Under the pieces are notes generated by a model. That model saw only the letters and a program-made list of their open reading frames with translations. It did no database searches and was not told the origin of the DNA. A stretch of 64,000 bases of DNA from CAVSRC01 sp963750065 (GTDB lineage Bacteria > Pseudomonadota > Alphaproteobacteria > Rhizobiales > Kaistiaceae). The position numbers were made by a program, and so were the translations under genes. This document shows positions 9,335-18,970 of this stretch, in pieces (the stretch's first letter is position 1; every line of letters begins with the position of its first letter). The stretch covers positions 62,001 to 126,000 of the forward strand of contig CAVVPK010000034.1 of NCBI GenBank assembly GCA_963750065.1. The letters run 5' to 3'.

Positions 9335-10239
9335 CGACAGACGTTCCTGGTGTCACGACCGCCGCTCCGCAAGCGGCGGCGATGCCGCGCGCTCGCGTGC
9401 TGCCGCGCTTCCTGCGCCGTCCGGCGCGCGCCTTCCAGAAGCACCAGTGGCGCCTGCCGCAGCGCTTCGGGCTCAAGGCCCTGCTTGCCTTTGTTCTGGC
9501 CACCGCAATTGCCGGCGCGGTCACCGGCGGGCGGGCGCTCGGCGTCGTATCGGCCGTCAGCGCCTGGTCGGGGCTGGCCATCACCGAGGTGAAGATCACC
9601 GGCCAGAGCGAGACCTCCGAGGTCGCCGTGCTCGACCGGCTGGACATCAGTCAAGATCCCTCGCTGCTCACCTATGACGTCGATGCGGCGCGCGCCCGCG
9701 TCGAGCTTCTGCCGTGGGTCAGCCAGGCCACCCTCAAGAAGCTTTTCCCCAACACGCTCGAAGTCGCCATCGCCGAGCGCACGCCGTTTGCCATCTGGCA
9801 GCACGGCGAAGAGCTGTCGCTGATCGACGCCGCCGGCAAGGTGATCACCAATGCCATCGACGAGCGCTACGCGCGGCTGCCCTTCGTCGTCGGCCCCGAC
9901 GCGGCAAGCCATGCGCGCGAATTCGTCGACCTGATCGACAGCCAGCCGGATATCGCCGGCCGGGTGCGCGCCGGGGTGCTCATCTCCGGCGAGCGCTGGA
10001 ACGTCGTGCTCGACAGCGGCATCGCGCTGATGCTGCCGGTCGATGGGCCGGCGGCGGCGCTGGCCACGGTGGCGCGCCTCGACGCCGAGAAGAAGCTCCT
10101 GTCGCGCGAGATCACCACGGTCGACATGCGCTTGCCCGACCAGATGATCGTGCGGCTGGACGAGAAGGGGCTTGCCGATCGCAAGGCCATGCTCAAAGAG
10201 CGCGAGAAGCTCGCGCGCCGTCAGAGGACGAATACGTGA
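9322..10239 (+). CDS. ftsQ: FtsQ, divisome POTRA protein
   Basis: FtsQ is a bitopic inner-membrane protein that recruits FtsB/FtsL and later divisome proteins. A basic cytoplasmic N terminus of about 50 residues precedes one membrane helix (LLAFVLATAIAGAVTG). The POTRA domain follows (ITEVKITGQSETSEVAVLD ... LLPWVSQATLKKLFPNTL), then the beta domain. I prefer the TTG at 9322 because GGAGGA lies 6 bases upstream; an ATG at 9301 in the same frame has no visible ribosome site. The stop overlaps the ftsA start (TGATG). Confidence 0.93.
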   Translation: MRPLATDVPGVTTAAPQAAAMPRARVLPRFLRRPARAFQKHQWRLPQRFGLKALLAFVLATAIAGAVTGGRALGVVSAVSAWSGLAITEVKITGQSETSEVAVLDRLDISQDPSLLTYDVDAARARVELLPWVSQATLKKLFPNTLEVAIAERTPFAIWQHGEELSLIDAAGKVITNAIDERYARLPFVVGPDAASHAREFVDLIDSQPDIAGRVRAGVLISGERWNVVLDSGIALMLPVDGPAAALATVARLDAEKKLLSREITTVDMRLPDQMIVRLDEKGLADRKAMLKEREKLARRQRTNT

Positions 10240-11561
10240 TGCACCTCTTCGGCAAATCCCATCCGGGTGGCCACGGCCTGTCGCGACGCGCGCAGGTGGT
10301 GTCGGTGCTCGATGTCGGGTCGAGCAAGGTGTTCTGCCTGATCGCCCGGCTGACGCCCACCACGCCGGGCGAGGCGTTGCGCGGCCGCACTCACTCCATC
10401 GAGGTGCTCGGCATCGGCCATCAGCGCTCGCGCGGCATCAAGTCGGGCGTCGTCACCAATCTCGAGGCGGCCGAACAGGCCATCCGCTGCGCTGTCGACG
10501 CGGCCGAGCGGCAGGCCGGCGTCACCGTCGAATCGCTCATCGTCAGCGTCACCTGCGGACGGCTGGCGAGCGAAAGCTACGCCGCCTCGGTGTCGCTCCC
10601 GGGTGAGGAGGTCGCTGACGGCGATATCGGCCGGGTGCTTGCCGAGGGCCGCCGCCATTCGATCAGCGAGGGGCGCGCGGCCGTCCATTCCCTGCCGATC
10701 GGCTATTCGCTCGATGGCGAGGGCGGCATCGCCGATCCGCGCGGCATGGTCGGCCGCCGGCTCGGCGTCGACATGCACGTCGTCACCGGCGATGCGCCGC
10801 CGCTTGCCAATCTCGAACTGTGCATCAACCGCTGCCATCTTTCGGTCGCCGCCATGGTCGCCGCGCCCTATGCCAGCGGCCTGTCGACGCTGGTCGACGA
10901 CGAGGCCGAGCTCGGCTGCGCGGTTATCGATTTCGGCGGCGGCACCACCTCCATCGCCGTGTTCAGCCGCGGCCAGTTTGTCCATGTCGATGCCATCGCC
11001 GTCGGCGGGCATCACGTCACCACCGATATCGCCCGCGGCCTGTCGACCCGCATCGAGGACGCCGAACGGCTGAAGACGGTCTATGGCAGCGCGCTCGCGG
11101 GGCTGGCAGACGAGCGCGACGTGCTCGCCGTGCCGCCGATCGGCGACGAGGACGAGCGCCAGGTGCCCAATCATGTGCCGCGCTCGGCGCTCACCCGGAT
11201 CATCCGGGCGCGCGTCGAGGAGATTCTGGAGCTGGTGCGCGACCGGCTCAACGCCTCCGGCTTCGCCGGCCTTGTCGGCCGCCGCATGGTGCTGGTCGGC
11301 GGCGCCAGTCAGTTGAACGGCCTGGGTGAGGCGGCGCGCCGGATACTGGCGCGCAACGTCCGCCACGGCCGGCCGCTGGGCATTGTCGGTCTGCCCGAGA
11401 CGGCGCGAGGGCCTGCCTTTGCTGCCGCCGTCGGCCTGCTCGTTTATCCGCAGGTCGCCGAGATGGAACAGATCGACGATGGCAACGAGATGCCTTTGGC
11501 CATGACCGGAACCGGGGGCTACCTCGCCCGGGTCGGCCAATGGTTCAAGGAGAGTTTCTAG
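10239..11561 (+). CDS. ftsA: FtsA, actin-like FtsZ membrane anchor
   Basis: FtsA tethers FtsZ to the inner membrane and links it to the later divisome. The 440-residue protein has the actin-fold phosphate loops VSVLDVGSSKVFCLIA (residues about 20-35) and AVIDFGGGTTSIAVF, plus an SHS2-type 1C subdomain between them. The end, GGYLARVGQWFKESF, is the amphipathic membrane-targeting helix expected for FtsA. It lies directly before ftsZ with a 105-base gap. Confidence 0.97.
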   Translation: MHLFGKSHPGGHGLSRRAQVVSVLDVGSSKVFCLIARLTPTTPGEALRGRTHSIEVLGIGHQRSRGIKSGVVTNLEAAEQAIRCAVDAAERQAGVTVESLIVSVTCGRLASESYAASVSLPGEEVADGDIGRVLAEGRRHSISEGRAAVHSLPIGYSLDGEGGIADPRGMVGRRLGVDMHVVTGDAPPLANLELCINRCHLSVAAMVAAPYASGLSTLVDDEAELGCAVIDFGGGTTSIAVFSRGQFVHVDAIAVGGHHVTTDIARGLSTRIEDAERLKTVYGSALAGLADERDVLAVPPIGDEDERQVPNHVPRSALTRIIRARVEEILELVRDRLNASGFAGLVGRRMVLVGGASQLNGLGEAARRILARNVRHGRPLGIVGLPETARGPAFAAAVGLLVYPQVAEMEQIDDGNEMPLAMTGTGGYLARVGQWFKESF

Positions 11562-11666
11562 GCGCCGCGCGGGCGCCGGGGACCGCGGCGGCGGCCTCCG
11601 ACCGGTAAGGGACCAGGCCGACGGGACGCGCGGACGGCCAAAAGAGTGAGAGACGACGAGGCTACA

Positions 11667-13511
11667 ATGACGATCAATCTGCAGATGCCCGACATCAAGG
11701 AATTGAAGCCAAAGATCACCGTGTTCGGAATCGGCGGTGCCGGCGGCAACGCGATCAACAACATGATCCGCTCGGGACTTGTCGGGTGCGAGTTCGTGGT
11801 CGCCAATACCGACTCGCAGGCCCTGTCCTCGTCCAGGGCGGAGCGCCTCATCCAGATGGGCGTTGCCGTCACCGAGGGCCTCGGCGCCGGATCGCAGCCC
11901 GAGATCGGACGCGCCGCGGCAGAGGAGGCGATCGACGAGATCACCGACCACCTGTCGGGCTCGCACATGGTCTTCGTTACCGCCGGCATGGGCGGCGGCA
12001 CCGGCACCGGTGCAGCCCCGATCATCGCGCGGGCGGCACGCGAAGCCGGGATCCTTACCGTCGGCGTCGTCACCAAGCCGTTCCAGTTCGAGGGCGCCCG
12101 GCGCATGCGCATCGCCGAAGCCGGCATCCAGGAATTGCAGGCCTGCGTCGATACGCTGATCGTCATCCCCAATCAGAACCTGTTCCTCATCGCCAACGAG
12201 AAGACCACCTTCGCCGACGCCTTCGCCATGGCCGACCAGGTGCTCTACTCCGGCGTCGCCTGCATCACCGACCTGATGGTCAAGGAAGGCCTGATCAATC
12301 TCGATTTCGCCGACGTGCGCTCGGTGATGCGCGAGATGGGCAAGGCGATGATGGGCACTGGCGAAGCCTCCGGCGATCGCCGCGCCATCCAGGCGGCCGA
12401 GGCGGCCATCGCCAATCCGCTGCTCGACGAAACCTCGATGAAGGGCGCCCGCGGCCTGCTGATCTCGATCACCGGCGGCAAGGACCTCACCCTGTTCGAG
12501 GTCGACGAGGCGGCCACCCGCATCCGGGAGGAGGTCGATCCCGACGCCAACATCATTCTCGGCGCCACCTTCGAGGAGGAGCTGGAAGGGATCGTGCGCG
12601 TGTCGGTGGTGGCCACCGGCATCGACAACAGCGGCATCCGCAGCCAGGACGCCACGGTCGAGGCGCGCACCGCCGAGATGACCCAGCGCCTGCGCAACAT
12701 CGCCCAGGCACAGCCGGCACTCGCCGCCGCCAAACCGGCAGCGCCGCAGCCTGCCGTTGCCCAGGCGGCGCAGCCGGCCCCGCAGGCCGCCAAGCCGGCC
12801 GTGGTCCAGGCGGCACCGGCGGCCAGCACCCCGGCCGCACCGGCGCCGAAGCGGGAGACTGCCGATCTGTCGCGTGAGGCGTTTGCCTCCGCCGTCGGCC
12901 GCGTTGCGGCGGAAACGCCGTCGCCGGCCATCCGCGGCCACGACAGCGGCGTCACCATCCAGCCGCTCGATCCGGCCCCCGGCGTCGATTACGGCATGGC
13001 CGACATCGACCAAGAGGCGCCGCCCGTCCAAGAGGCGGCCAGCGAGCCGCCGGCCGACGAGCCATTCATTCCGCCGATGCCGGAGCTGCCGCCGCAGCGC
13101 ATCCCGCGGGTCGAGGACTTCCCGCCGGTCGCCCGGCGCCAGTACGAGGCCCACCGTCAACCCCACCCGGCGCCGCGCCAGGATGAGGATCGCGGTCCGA
13201 TGAGCCTGCTGCGCCGTCTGGCGAGCGTCGGTCTCGGTAGGCGCGACGACGACCCGATCGGAGCCGGTCCGCAGACCCGTGCGCCGGAGCGCGTGCCGCC
13301 GCGTGCCGCCCAGCCTCAGCAGGTGCAGCAGCGGCCCGCCGCGCCGCCGCAGCCGCGTCCGCAGGCGGAGCGCACGGCCGCTTCGCAGGACGGCCTCTAC
13401 CGGCCGCGGGCCGGAAATCTCGATCAGCATGGCCGTCCGCAGCCGCGCGAGGGCCGGCCGGCCGACGACGAGCTGGAGATTCCGGCTTTCCTGCGCCGCC
13501 AGGCGAACTAG
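11667..13511 (+). CDS. ftsZ: FtsZ, tubulin-like division GTPase with a long C-terminal linker
   Basis: FtsZ polymerises at midcell to form the Z ring. The GTPase domain fills residues 1 to about 330, with the tubulin signature GGGTGTG at 109-115 and the T7 loop NLDFADVRSVM. It is followed by a disordered linker of roughly 260 residues rich in Ala, Pro and Gln. The last residues, DDELEIPAFLRRQAN, are the conserved peptide that binds FtsA and other partners. I chose the ATG at 11667, preceded by GAGG, over an in-frame GTG at 11646. The 614-residue length is long but fits the long-linker form of this order. Confidence 0.97.
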   Translation: MTINLQMPDIKELKPKITVFGIGGAGGNAINNMIRSGLVGCEFVVANTDSQALSSSRAERLIQMGVAVTEGLGAGSQPEIGRAAAEEAIDEITDHLSGSHMVFVTAGMGGGTGTGAAPIIARAAREAGILTVGVVTKPFQFEGARRMRIAEAGIQELQACVDTLIVIPNQNLFLIANEKTTFADAFAMADQVLYSGVACITDLMVKEGLINLDFADVRSVMREMGKAMMGTGEASGDRRAIQAAEAAIANPLLDETSMKGARGLLISITGGKDLTLFEVDEAATRIREEVDPDANIILGATFEEELEGIVRVSVVATGIDNSGIRSQDATVEARTAEMTQRLRNIAQAQPALAAAKPAAPQPAVAQAAQPAPQAAKPAVVQAAPAASTPAAPAPKRETADLSREAFASAVGRVAAETPSPAIRGHDSGVTIQPLDPAPGVDYGMADIDQEAPPVQEAASEPPADEPFIPPMPELPPQRIPRVEDFPPVARRQYEAHRQPHPAPRQDEDRGPMSLLRRLASVGLGRRDDDPIGAGPQTRAPERVPPRAAQPQQVQQRPAAPPQPRPQAERTAASQDGLYRPRAGNLDQHGRPQPREGRPADDELEIPAFLRRQAN

Positions 13512-13536
13512 GCGGACGCTGATACGATCGCGTTAC

Positions 13537-13565
13537 GGGGCTGTTGCCGGTCAGGCAGCAGCCCC
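13537..13565 (+). terminator. Strong hairpin after ftsZ
   Basis: GGGGCTGTTGCC and GGCAGCAGCCCC form a 12-pair stem (one T-G pair) around a 5-base loop, 25 bases after the ftsZ stop. No T run follows. It may therefore attenuate transcription or protect the ftsZ mRNA end rather than act as a classical terminator. Confidence 0.5.
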
Positions 13566-13725
13566 GATCCAACTCATTGAAAAGATTGGGCTGGTTGGCC
13601 GGGTCGCCGGGCCGGGCGGCCGTTACAATGGGTTAGAAAGCGTGATTTGGCGCCGCCTCCGGCCCCGACTAGTGTTGCCACCGACGTGGCGGGAATCGGG
13701 TTTTTTGGGGGCGGGTGCGAGAGTT

Positions 13726-14673
13726 ATGGCGGGCGGCCGGGTAACGGGCAAACAGAATACGCTGCGCCGCAGTGCGACGGTCACCGGAATCGGTGTCCAT
13801 AGCGGTCGTCCGGCGTCGCTGACCATCCACCCGGCCGAGGCCGGCAGCGGCATTCGCTTCCAGCGCCTGAGCGGCGACGAGGACCACGATCTGGTCCATG
13901 CCCACTACACCAATGTTAGTGCCACCGACTTCTGCACGGTGGTGGGCGTCAACGGTTCTTCGGTGGCGACGATCGAGCATCTGATGGCAACCCTCAGTGC
14001 CCTCGATGTCGATAACGCGACAATCGAGATCGACGGGCCTGAGGTGCCGGTGATGGACGGCAGCGCCGGGGCGTTTCTGGAAGCCCTCGACGAAGCCGGT
14101 ATCGCCGCGCTCGATGCGCCGCTGAGCTTCATCAAGGTGTTGCGCCCGGTATCGGTGCGCTTCGGCGAGGCGTATGCCGAATTCCTCCCCTATGACGGCA
14201 TGCGCATCGAGGTCGAGATCGACTTTCCCAATCGGCTGGTCGGGCGCCAGCAGTTCGCCGCCGATATCGACGGCGATGTGTTCCGGCGCGAACTGGCGCG
14301 GGCACGCACCTTCGGCTTCCTGGCCGATGTCGAACAGCTTCTTGCGCGCGGCCTGGCCCAGGGCGCCTCGCTCGAGAATTCCCTGGTCATCGGCGACGAC
14401 CGGGTCCTCAATCCCGAGGGATTGCGCTTCGTCGACGAGTGCGTGCGCCACAAGGCGCTCGACGCCGTCGGCGATCTGGCGCTGGCCGGCGCCCCGATCC
14501 GCGGGCGTTACCGCTCCTATCGCGGCGGCCACAAGCTCAACGTCACGGCGCTGGCTGCGCTGCTCTCCGACGAGAGCGCATGGGCGTGGGGCAGCGATGC
14601 CGAGGTCGGCCGGCGGCACGAGGTCGCCGGACAGTCTGCACAGACGGCGATCATCGGCCCCGAGGCGGCCTGA
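13726..14673 (+). CDS. lpxC: LpxC, UDP-3-O-acyl-GlcNAc deacetylase
   Basis: LpxC catalyses the committed step of lipid A synthesis, a zinc-dependent deacetylation in the cytoplasm. The 315 residues contain the zinc ligand segment TIEHLMATL (His about 85), the second pair in CVRHKALDAVGDL, and the catalytic histidine of RGGHKLN. The frame is open upstream, but the ATG at 13726 gives the family's usual N terminus (NTLRRSATVTGIGVHSG). It follows ftsZ, as is common in this order. Confidence 0.96.
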   Translation: MAGGRVTGKQNTLRRSATVTGIGVHSGRPASLTIHPAEAGSGIRFQRLSGDEDHDLVHAHYTNVSATDFCTVVGVNGSSVATIEHLMATLSALDVDNATIEIDGPEVPVMDGSAGAFLEALDEAGIAALDAPLSFIKVLRPVSVRFGEAYAEFLPYDGMRIEVEIDFPNRLVGRQQFAADIDGDVFRRELARARTFGFLADVEQLLARGLAQGASLENSLVIGDDRVLNPEGLRFVDECVRHKALDAVGDLALAGAPIRGRYRSYRGGHKLNVTALAALLSDESAWAWGSDAEVGRRHEVAGQSAQTAIIGPEAA

Positions 14674-14852
14674 TCTGGCGGGGCGGCCGGCTGCGGCCGG
14701 AAATTGCCACAAATGCGTGCGATCACCTGTCATCCGGGGACATGGCGGAGCCGACGGTTTTCGGCTAGAAAGCTGCGGCTTGGATCATGAGTGAGACGAG
14801 AGGCGGGCAGGGCGTGCGACCGGGATTCGATTGGATTGATGGGCCGGCGACC

Positions 14853-15686
14853 ATGCAGCGGCTGGCGCGGCTGCGGTGGTTGCTGTTGGGGCTGGCGATG
14901 GTGGGCCTGGCGGCCTGCAGCAAGTCGACCGACGGAACCCCCGACGCGTTCGCCAACGATCAGCCGGCCGGTACCCTCTACAACGAGGGGCTGGCCTACA
15001 TGAACGGCGGCAAGCTCAAGGAGGCGACCAAGAGCTTCGACGAGGTCGACCGCCAGCATCCCTATTCGGAATACGCCCGCAAGGCGCTGATCATGTCGAC
15101 CTTCACCAGCTACAAGCGGAATGATTTCGACACTACGATCTCCTCCGGCCAGCGTTACCTGTCGTTGTATCCCGGCAGCCCGGATGCGGCCTACGCGACA
15201 TACTTGATCGGCCTGTCCTATTTCCGCCGAATGCCCGACGTCACTCGCGATCAGGGCATGACCCGCAAGGCGCTCGGCGCCTTCGAGGAGATCGTCAACA
15301 ACTATCCGGATTCGGAATACGTCGTCGATGCCAAGGCCAAGATCATCGCCTGCAACGACCAGCTCGCCGGCAAGGAGATGCAGATCGGCCGCTACTATCT
15401 CGAGCAGCGTGACTATCTGGCGGCGATCAACCGCTTCAAGACGGTGATCACCCAGTACCAGACGACCCGCCACGTCGAGGAGGCGCTGGAGCGGCTGACC
15501 GAGGCCAACATGGCGCTCGGCCTCACCGGCGAGGCGCAGACCGCCACGGCGGTGCTGGGGCACAATTTCCCCGACAGCCCCTGGTACAAGGACGCCTACA
15601 AGCTCCTCAAGACCGGTGGACTGGAGCCGCGCGAGAACACGGGGTCATGGATCAGCAAGGTGTTTGCCGGCAAGAATACAAGCTGA
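14853..15686 (+). CDS. bamD: BamD, outer-membrane assembly lipoprotein
   Basis: BamD (ComL/YfiO) is the essential lipoprotein partner of BamA in outer-membrane protein insertion. I chose the ATG at 14853 because it gives a proper lipoprotein signal: a basic start, LLLGLAMVG, then the lipobox LAAC. An in-frame ATG at 14787 would add 22 residues ahead of it. The mature part has TPR-like repeats (LYNEGLAYMNGGKLKEA; YATYLIGLSYF; IGRYYLEQRDYLAAINRF). It lies between lpxC and recN. Confidence 0.95.
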   Translation: MQRLARLRWLLLGLAMVGLAACSKSTDGTPDAFANDQPAGTLYNEGLAYMNGGKLKEATKSFDEVDRQHPYSEYARKALIMSTFTSYKRNDFDTTISSGQRYLSLYPGSPDAAYATYLIGLSYFRRMPDVTRDQGMTRKALGAFEEIVNNYPDSEYVVDAKAKIIACNDQLAGKEMQIGRYYLEQRDYLAAINRFKTVITQYQTTRHVEEALERLTEANMALGLTGEAQTATAVLGHNFPDSPWYKDAYKLLKTGGLEPRENTGSWISKVFAGKNTS

Positions 15687-15714
15687 TTCGATTCCGTTTT
15701 CAGCCGGTGGGGCC

Positions 15715-17385
15715 ATGCTCGTCGCCCTTGCCATACGCGACATCGTCATCATTGACCGTCTGAGCACGGATTTTTCCGCCGGGCTGACGGCGTTTACCGG
15801 CGAGACCGGCGCCGGCAAGTCCATCCTGCTCGATGCCTTGTCGCTGGCGCTCGGCGGGCGCGGCGACGCCTCGCTGGTGCGCGAAGACAGCGACCAGGGC
15901 GACGTGACCGCGATCTTCGACGTGGCGGCCGACCATCCGGCGCGCGCGATCCTCGCCGATAGCGGGATTGCGGCCGATGGCGACCTGATCCTGCGCCGCG
16001 TGCAGGGGGCCGATGGGCGCAGCCGCGCCTTCGTCAACGATTCGCCGGTGTCGGTCGTGCTGCTGCGCCAGGTCGGCGCGGCGCTGGTCGAAATTCACGG
16101 CCAGCATGCCGACCGCGCGATGGTCGAGCCGGCCATGCACCGGGCGCTGCTCGATGCCTTCGGCGGGCTGGACGCGACACGCGACACGGTCGCTGCGGCT
16201 TATGCCGCCTGGCGGCAGGCGGAGGCGGAGCTGGCCGATCTCAGGATGCAGATCGAATCGGCTCGCGCCGAGGCCGACTATCTGCGCGCCGCGGTCGACG
16301 AGCTCAAGGCACTGGCGCCGCAGCCGGGAGAGGAAGACGCGCTTGCCGACCGGCGCCAGCAGATGATGCGCGCCGAAAAAATAGCCGGCGATATTGCCGA
16401 GGCGCATGAGACGGTGGCCGGCAGCGCCTCACCGGTGCCGATCCTGGCCAGCCTCGTGCGCCGGCTGGAGCGCAAGGCGCCGGAGGCCGGTGGCCTGCTC
16501 GACGATGCGGTCGTCGCCCTCGACAAGGCGCTCGCCGCGCTGGAAGACGCCGAGCAGGGGCTGGCCAAGGCGCAGGCCGCAACCGATTTCGACCCGCGCG
16601 ATCTGGAGCGCACCGAGGAGCGCCTGTTTGCGCTCAGAGCCGCCGCCCGCAAGCATTCGGTCGCCGTCACCGACCTGCCGGCGTTGGCGAAACGCATGGC
16701 CGCCGACCTCGCCGCGCTCGAATCCGGCGAGGAGCGGCTCAACGCGCTGCACAAGGCGGCGGCGACTGCCCGCGCGCACTATGACGATGTTGCCGCGGCG
16801 CTGTCGCATCAGCGCTGCAAGGCCGCCAAGCTCCTGGAAAAGGCGGTGGCCGACGAATTGCCGTCGCTCAAGCTGGAGCAGGCGGCTTTCCTCGTCGCCA
16901 TCGATAGTGACCCGGACGCGCCAGGCGAGTCGGGCATCGACGATGTCGCCTTCCATGTGCGCACCAATCCCGGCACGCAGCCGGGGCCGCTGATGAAGGT
17001 CGCTTCGGGTGGCGAGCTGTCGCGCTTCCTGCTGGCGATCAAGGTGGCGCTGGCCGATCGCGGCTCGGCGCCGACGCTCATCTTCGACGAGATCGACACG
17101 GCCGTCGGCGGCGCCGTCGCCGATGCCATCGGGGTCAGGCTGGCGCGGCTTGCCGAGCGCGTGCAGGTGCTCACCGTCACCCACGCGCCGCAGGTGGCGG
17201 CGCGGGCCAAGGCCCATCTGCTGGTCGCCAAGCAGGCGGTCGGCGGCGGCGCAGCGGTCACCACCAGCGTCACCCCGCTCAATTCGGTCCGCCGGCGCGA
17301 GGAGATCGCCCGCATGCTCGCCGGTGCCGTCATCACCGAGGAAGCGCGGGCGGCCGCCGAGCGCCTGATCCGCGGCGCTGCCTGA
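15715..17385 (+). CDS. recN: RecN, SMC-like DNA repair ATPase
   Basis: RecN takes part in repair of DNA double-strand breaks. The 556-residue protein has the Walker A GETGAGKS (29-36), a central coiled coil rich in Ala, Glu and Arg (about 160-380), the ABC signature SGGELSR, and the Walker B LIFDEIDTAVGG. The frame is open upstream inside bamD; the ATG at 15715 gives the usual RecN N terminus. It starts 28 bases after bamD. Confidence 0.96.
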   Translation: MLVALAIRDIVIIDRLSTDFSAGLTAFTGETGAGKSILLDALSLALGGRGDASLVREDSDQGDVTAIFDVAADHPARAILADSGIAADGDLILRRVQGADGRSRAFVNDSPVSVVLLRQVGAALVEIHGQHADRAMVEPAMHRALLDAFGGLDATRDTVAAAYAAWRQAEAELADLRMQIESARAEADYLRAAVDELKALAPQPGEEDALADRRQQMMRAEKIAGDIAEAHETVAGSASPVPILASLVRRLERKAPEAGGLLDDAVVALDKALAALEDAEQGLAKAQAATDFDPRDLERTEERLFALRAAARKHSVAVTDLPALAKRMAADLAALESGEERLNALHKAAATARAHYDDVAAALSHQRCKAAKLLEKAVADELPSLKLEQAAFLVAIDSDPDAPGESGIDDVAFHVRTNPGTQPGPLMKVASGGELSRFLLAIKVALADRGSAPTLIFDEIDTAVGGAVADAIGVRLARLAERVQVLTVTHAPQVAARAKAHLLVAKQAVGGGAAVTTSVTPLNSVRRREEIARMLAGAVITEEARAAAERLIRGAA

Positions 17386-17404
17386 CGAGCGAATTGTGAG
17401 GAGC

Positions 17405-17451
17405 GAATGGCGAATAACGCACGGAACAACCTGCTCCACCGTTCGCCATTC
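17405..17451. repeat. Inverted repeat after recN
   Basis: GAATGGCGAA and TTCGCCATTC form a perfect 10-pair stem with a 27-base loop. It lies 20 bases after the recN stop and could end the upstream transcript. The same GAATGG-type words recur just downstream (CACCACTCACCG), as in short intergenic repeats of this order. Confidence 0.45.
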
Positions 17452-17666
17452 ACCACTCACCGTTCATCGGTTCCCCGGGGGTGCGGCAGCCGGCCGGCTT
17501 GCCTAATCGGTCGCAATCGTGTCTGAAAACGGCCGGCGATGCAGGATCTGGAGACAATAATGCGGCAATGCGCAGGGGAATCGGGGCAATCGGGCGGCGG
17601 AGGCCGCGGGGGGCCTGGCGATTTCCTGCGTGACGCGCGCCCCGGCAGGGAGGCCGCGTCGTCCCG

Positions 17667-18893
17667 ATGAACCAGCGCGCCAGCATCATGGTTCTCTTCG
17701 GGACCATGGTCATCTATGTCTTCGGCATCGGCGTCATGCTGCCGGTCATCCCGCTCCTGGTGAAGGAGCTCAGCGGCGACGCCGTCGGCAAGGCCGCCAC
17801 CCTCTACGGCCTGCTGCTGTCGCTCTACGCGCTGATGCAGTTCCTCTTCGGCCCGGCCTTCGGCGCCTTGTCGGACCGCTTCGGCCGCCGGCCGATCATG
17901 CTCGTCTCGCTCGCCGGCCTCGGCATCGACTACATCCTGCTGGCCGTCGCGCCCAACCTGTGGATCGTCGCTGTGGCGCGCATCATCGGCGGCATCATGG
18001 GGGCGTCGGTGGCGACCGCCACCGCCTACATCGCCGATATCACGCCGCCCGAGAAGCGGGCAGCCAACTTCGGCCTCATCGGCGCCGCCTTCGGCGTCGG
18101 CTTCATCGCCGGTCCGCTGGTCGGCGGCGTGCTCGGCGAGTTCGGCTCGCGCGTGCCCTTCTATGCGGCGGCTGGCGTCAGCGCGATTGCCTTTCTGTTC
18201 GCCTTCTTCCTGCTGCCCGAATCGCTCGACCAAGCCCACCGGCGGCCTTTCCGCCTGAAGGAGGCCAATCCGATCGGCGCCTTCATCGTCGTCCTGCGCT
18301 ACAAGGCGGTGCTGGCGCTGCTGTCGCTGTTCGTCATCGCCCAGCTGGCCGAGCGCATGCTGGAGGCCAACTGGGTGCTCTATACCGGCTACCGCTTCGG
18401 CTGGACGGCCTATCAGGTCGGCATCTCGCTGGCCGTGGTCGGGGTGCTGGTGGTCATCACCCAGGGCGGCCTGGTGCGCGTGGTGGTGCCCAAGATCGGT
18501 GAGCGCATCACCATCAACATAGGCTTCACCGTCGCGGCGATCTGCATGGTTGGCATCGCCTTCTCCTCGCAAGCCTGGATGATCTACGTCATCATCGTTC
18601 CCTATGTGCTCGGCTGGGGCCTGACCGCGCCGGCTGTGCAGTCGCTTATCACGCGCCAGGTGCCACCCAACGAGCAGGGCATCCTGCAGGGCGCAATCTC
18701 GAGCGCCCAGACCGTCACCGGTATCATCGGCCCGCCGGTGGCGGGTTCCGTCTTCGGCTATTTCATCGGCCCGGCGACTCCGTTCCACCTGCCGGGCGCG
18801 GCCTTCCTGCTCGGCGCCTTCCTGTTCGTCGTCGGCCTGGTCGTCGCCCTGGTCGGCGTTCATGCACCGTCGCCCGCCACGGGTTCGGAATAG
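17667..18893 (+). CDS. MFS transporter, Tet/TCR drug-exporter type
   Basis: This is a 408-residue inner-membrane transporter of the major facilitator superfamily with 12 predicted helices. Motif A between helices 2 and 3 reads GALSDRFGRRPIML, and the helix-5 motif C region is AAFGVGFIAGPLVGGVLG, both typical of drug:proton antiporters related to TetA. The substrate cannot be told from sequence. It sits between recN and ligA in the same direction, with its own 281-base upstream gap, so it may have its own promoter. Confidence 0.88.
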   Translation: MNQRASIMVLFGTMVIYVFGIGVMLPVIPLLVKELSGDAVGKAATLYGLLLSLYALMQFLFGPAFGALSDRFGRRPIMLVSLAGLGIDYILLAVAPNLWIVAVARIIGGIMGASVATATAYIADITPPEKRAANFGLIGAAFGVGFIAGPLVGGVLGEFGSRVPFYAAAGVSAIAFLFAFFLLPESLDQAHRRPFRLKEANPIGAFIVVLRYKAVLALLSLFVIAQLAERMLEANWVLYTGYRFGWTAYQVGISLAVVGVLVVITQGGLVRVVVPKIGERITINIGFTVAAICMVGIAFSSQAWMIYVIIVPYVLGWGLTAPAVQSLITRQVPPNEQGILQGAISSAQTVTGIIGPPVAGSVFGYFIGPATPFHLPGAAFLLGAFLFVVGLVVALVGVHAPSPATGSE

Positions 18894-18970
18894 CGCGTTT
18901 CGGGGCCAGAAGACCCTTGCCCGCCGGCCCGGCTCGGGCAAATCTCGCCTGAGTCCGAGGAGATGCGACG

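Noticed and set aside
10221..13430. Minus-strand frame of over 1,000 codons opposite ftsA-ftsZ
   Set aside because: It is a GC-driven shadow of two well-supported genes and has no family features.
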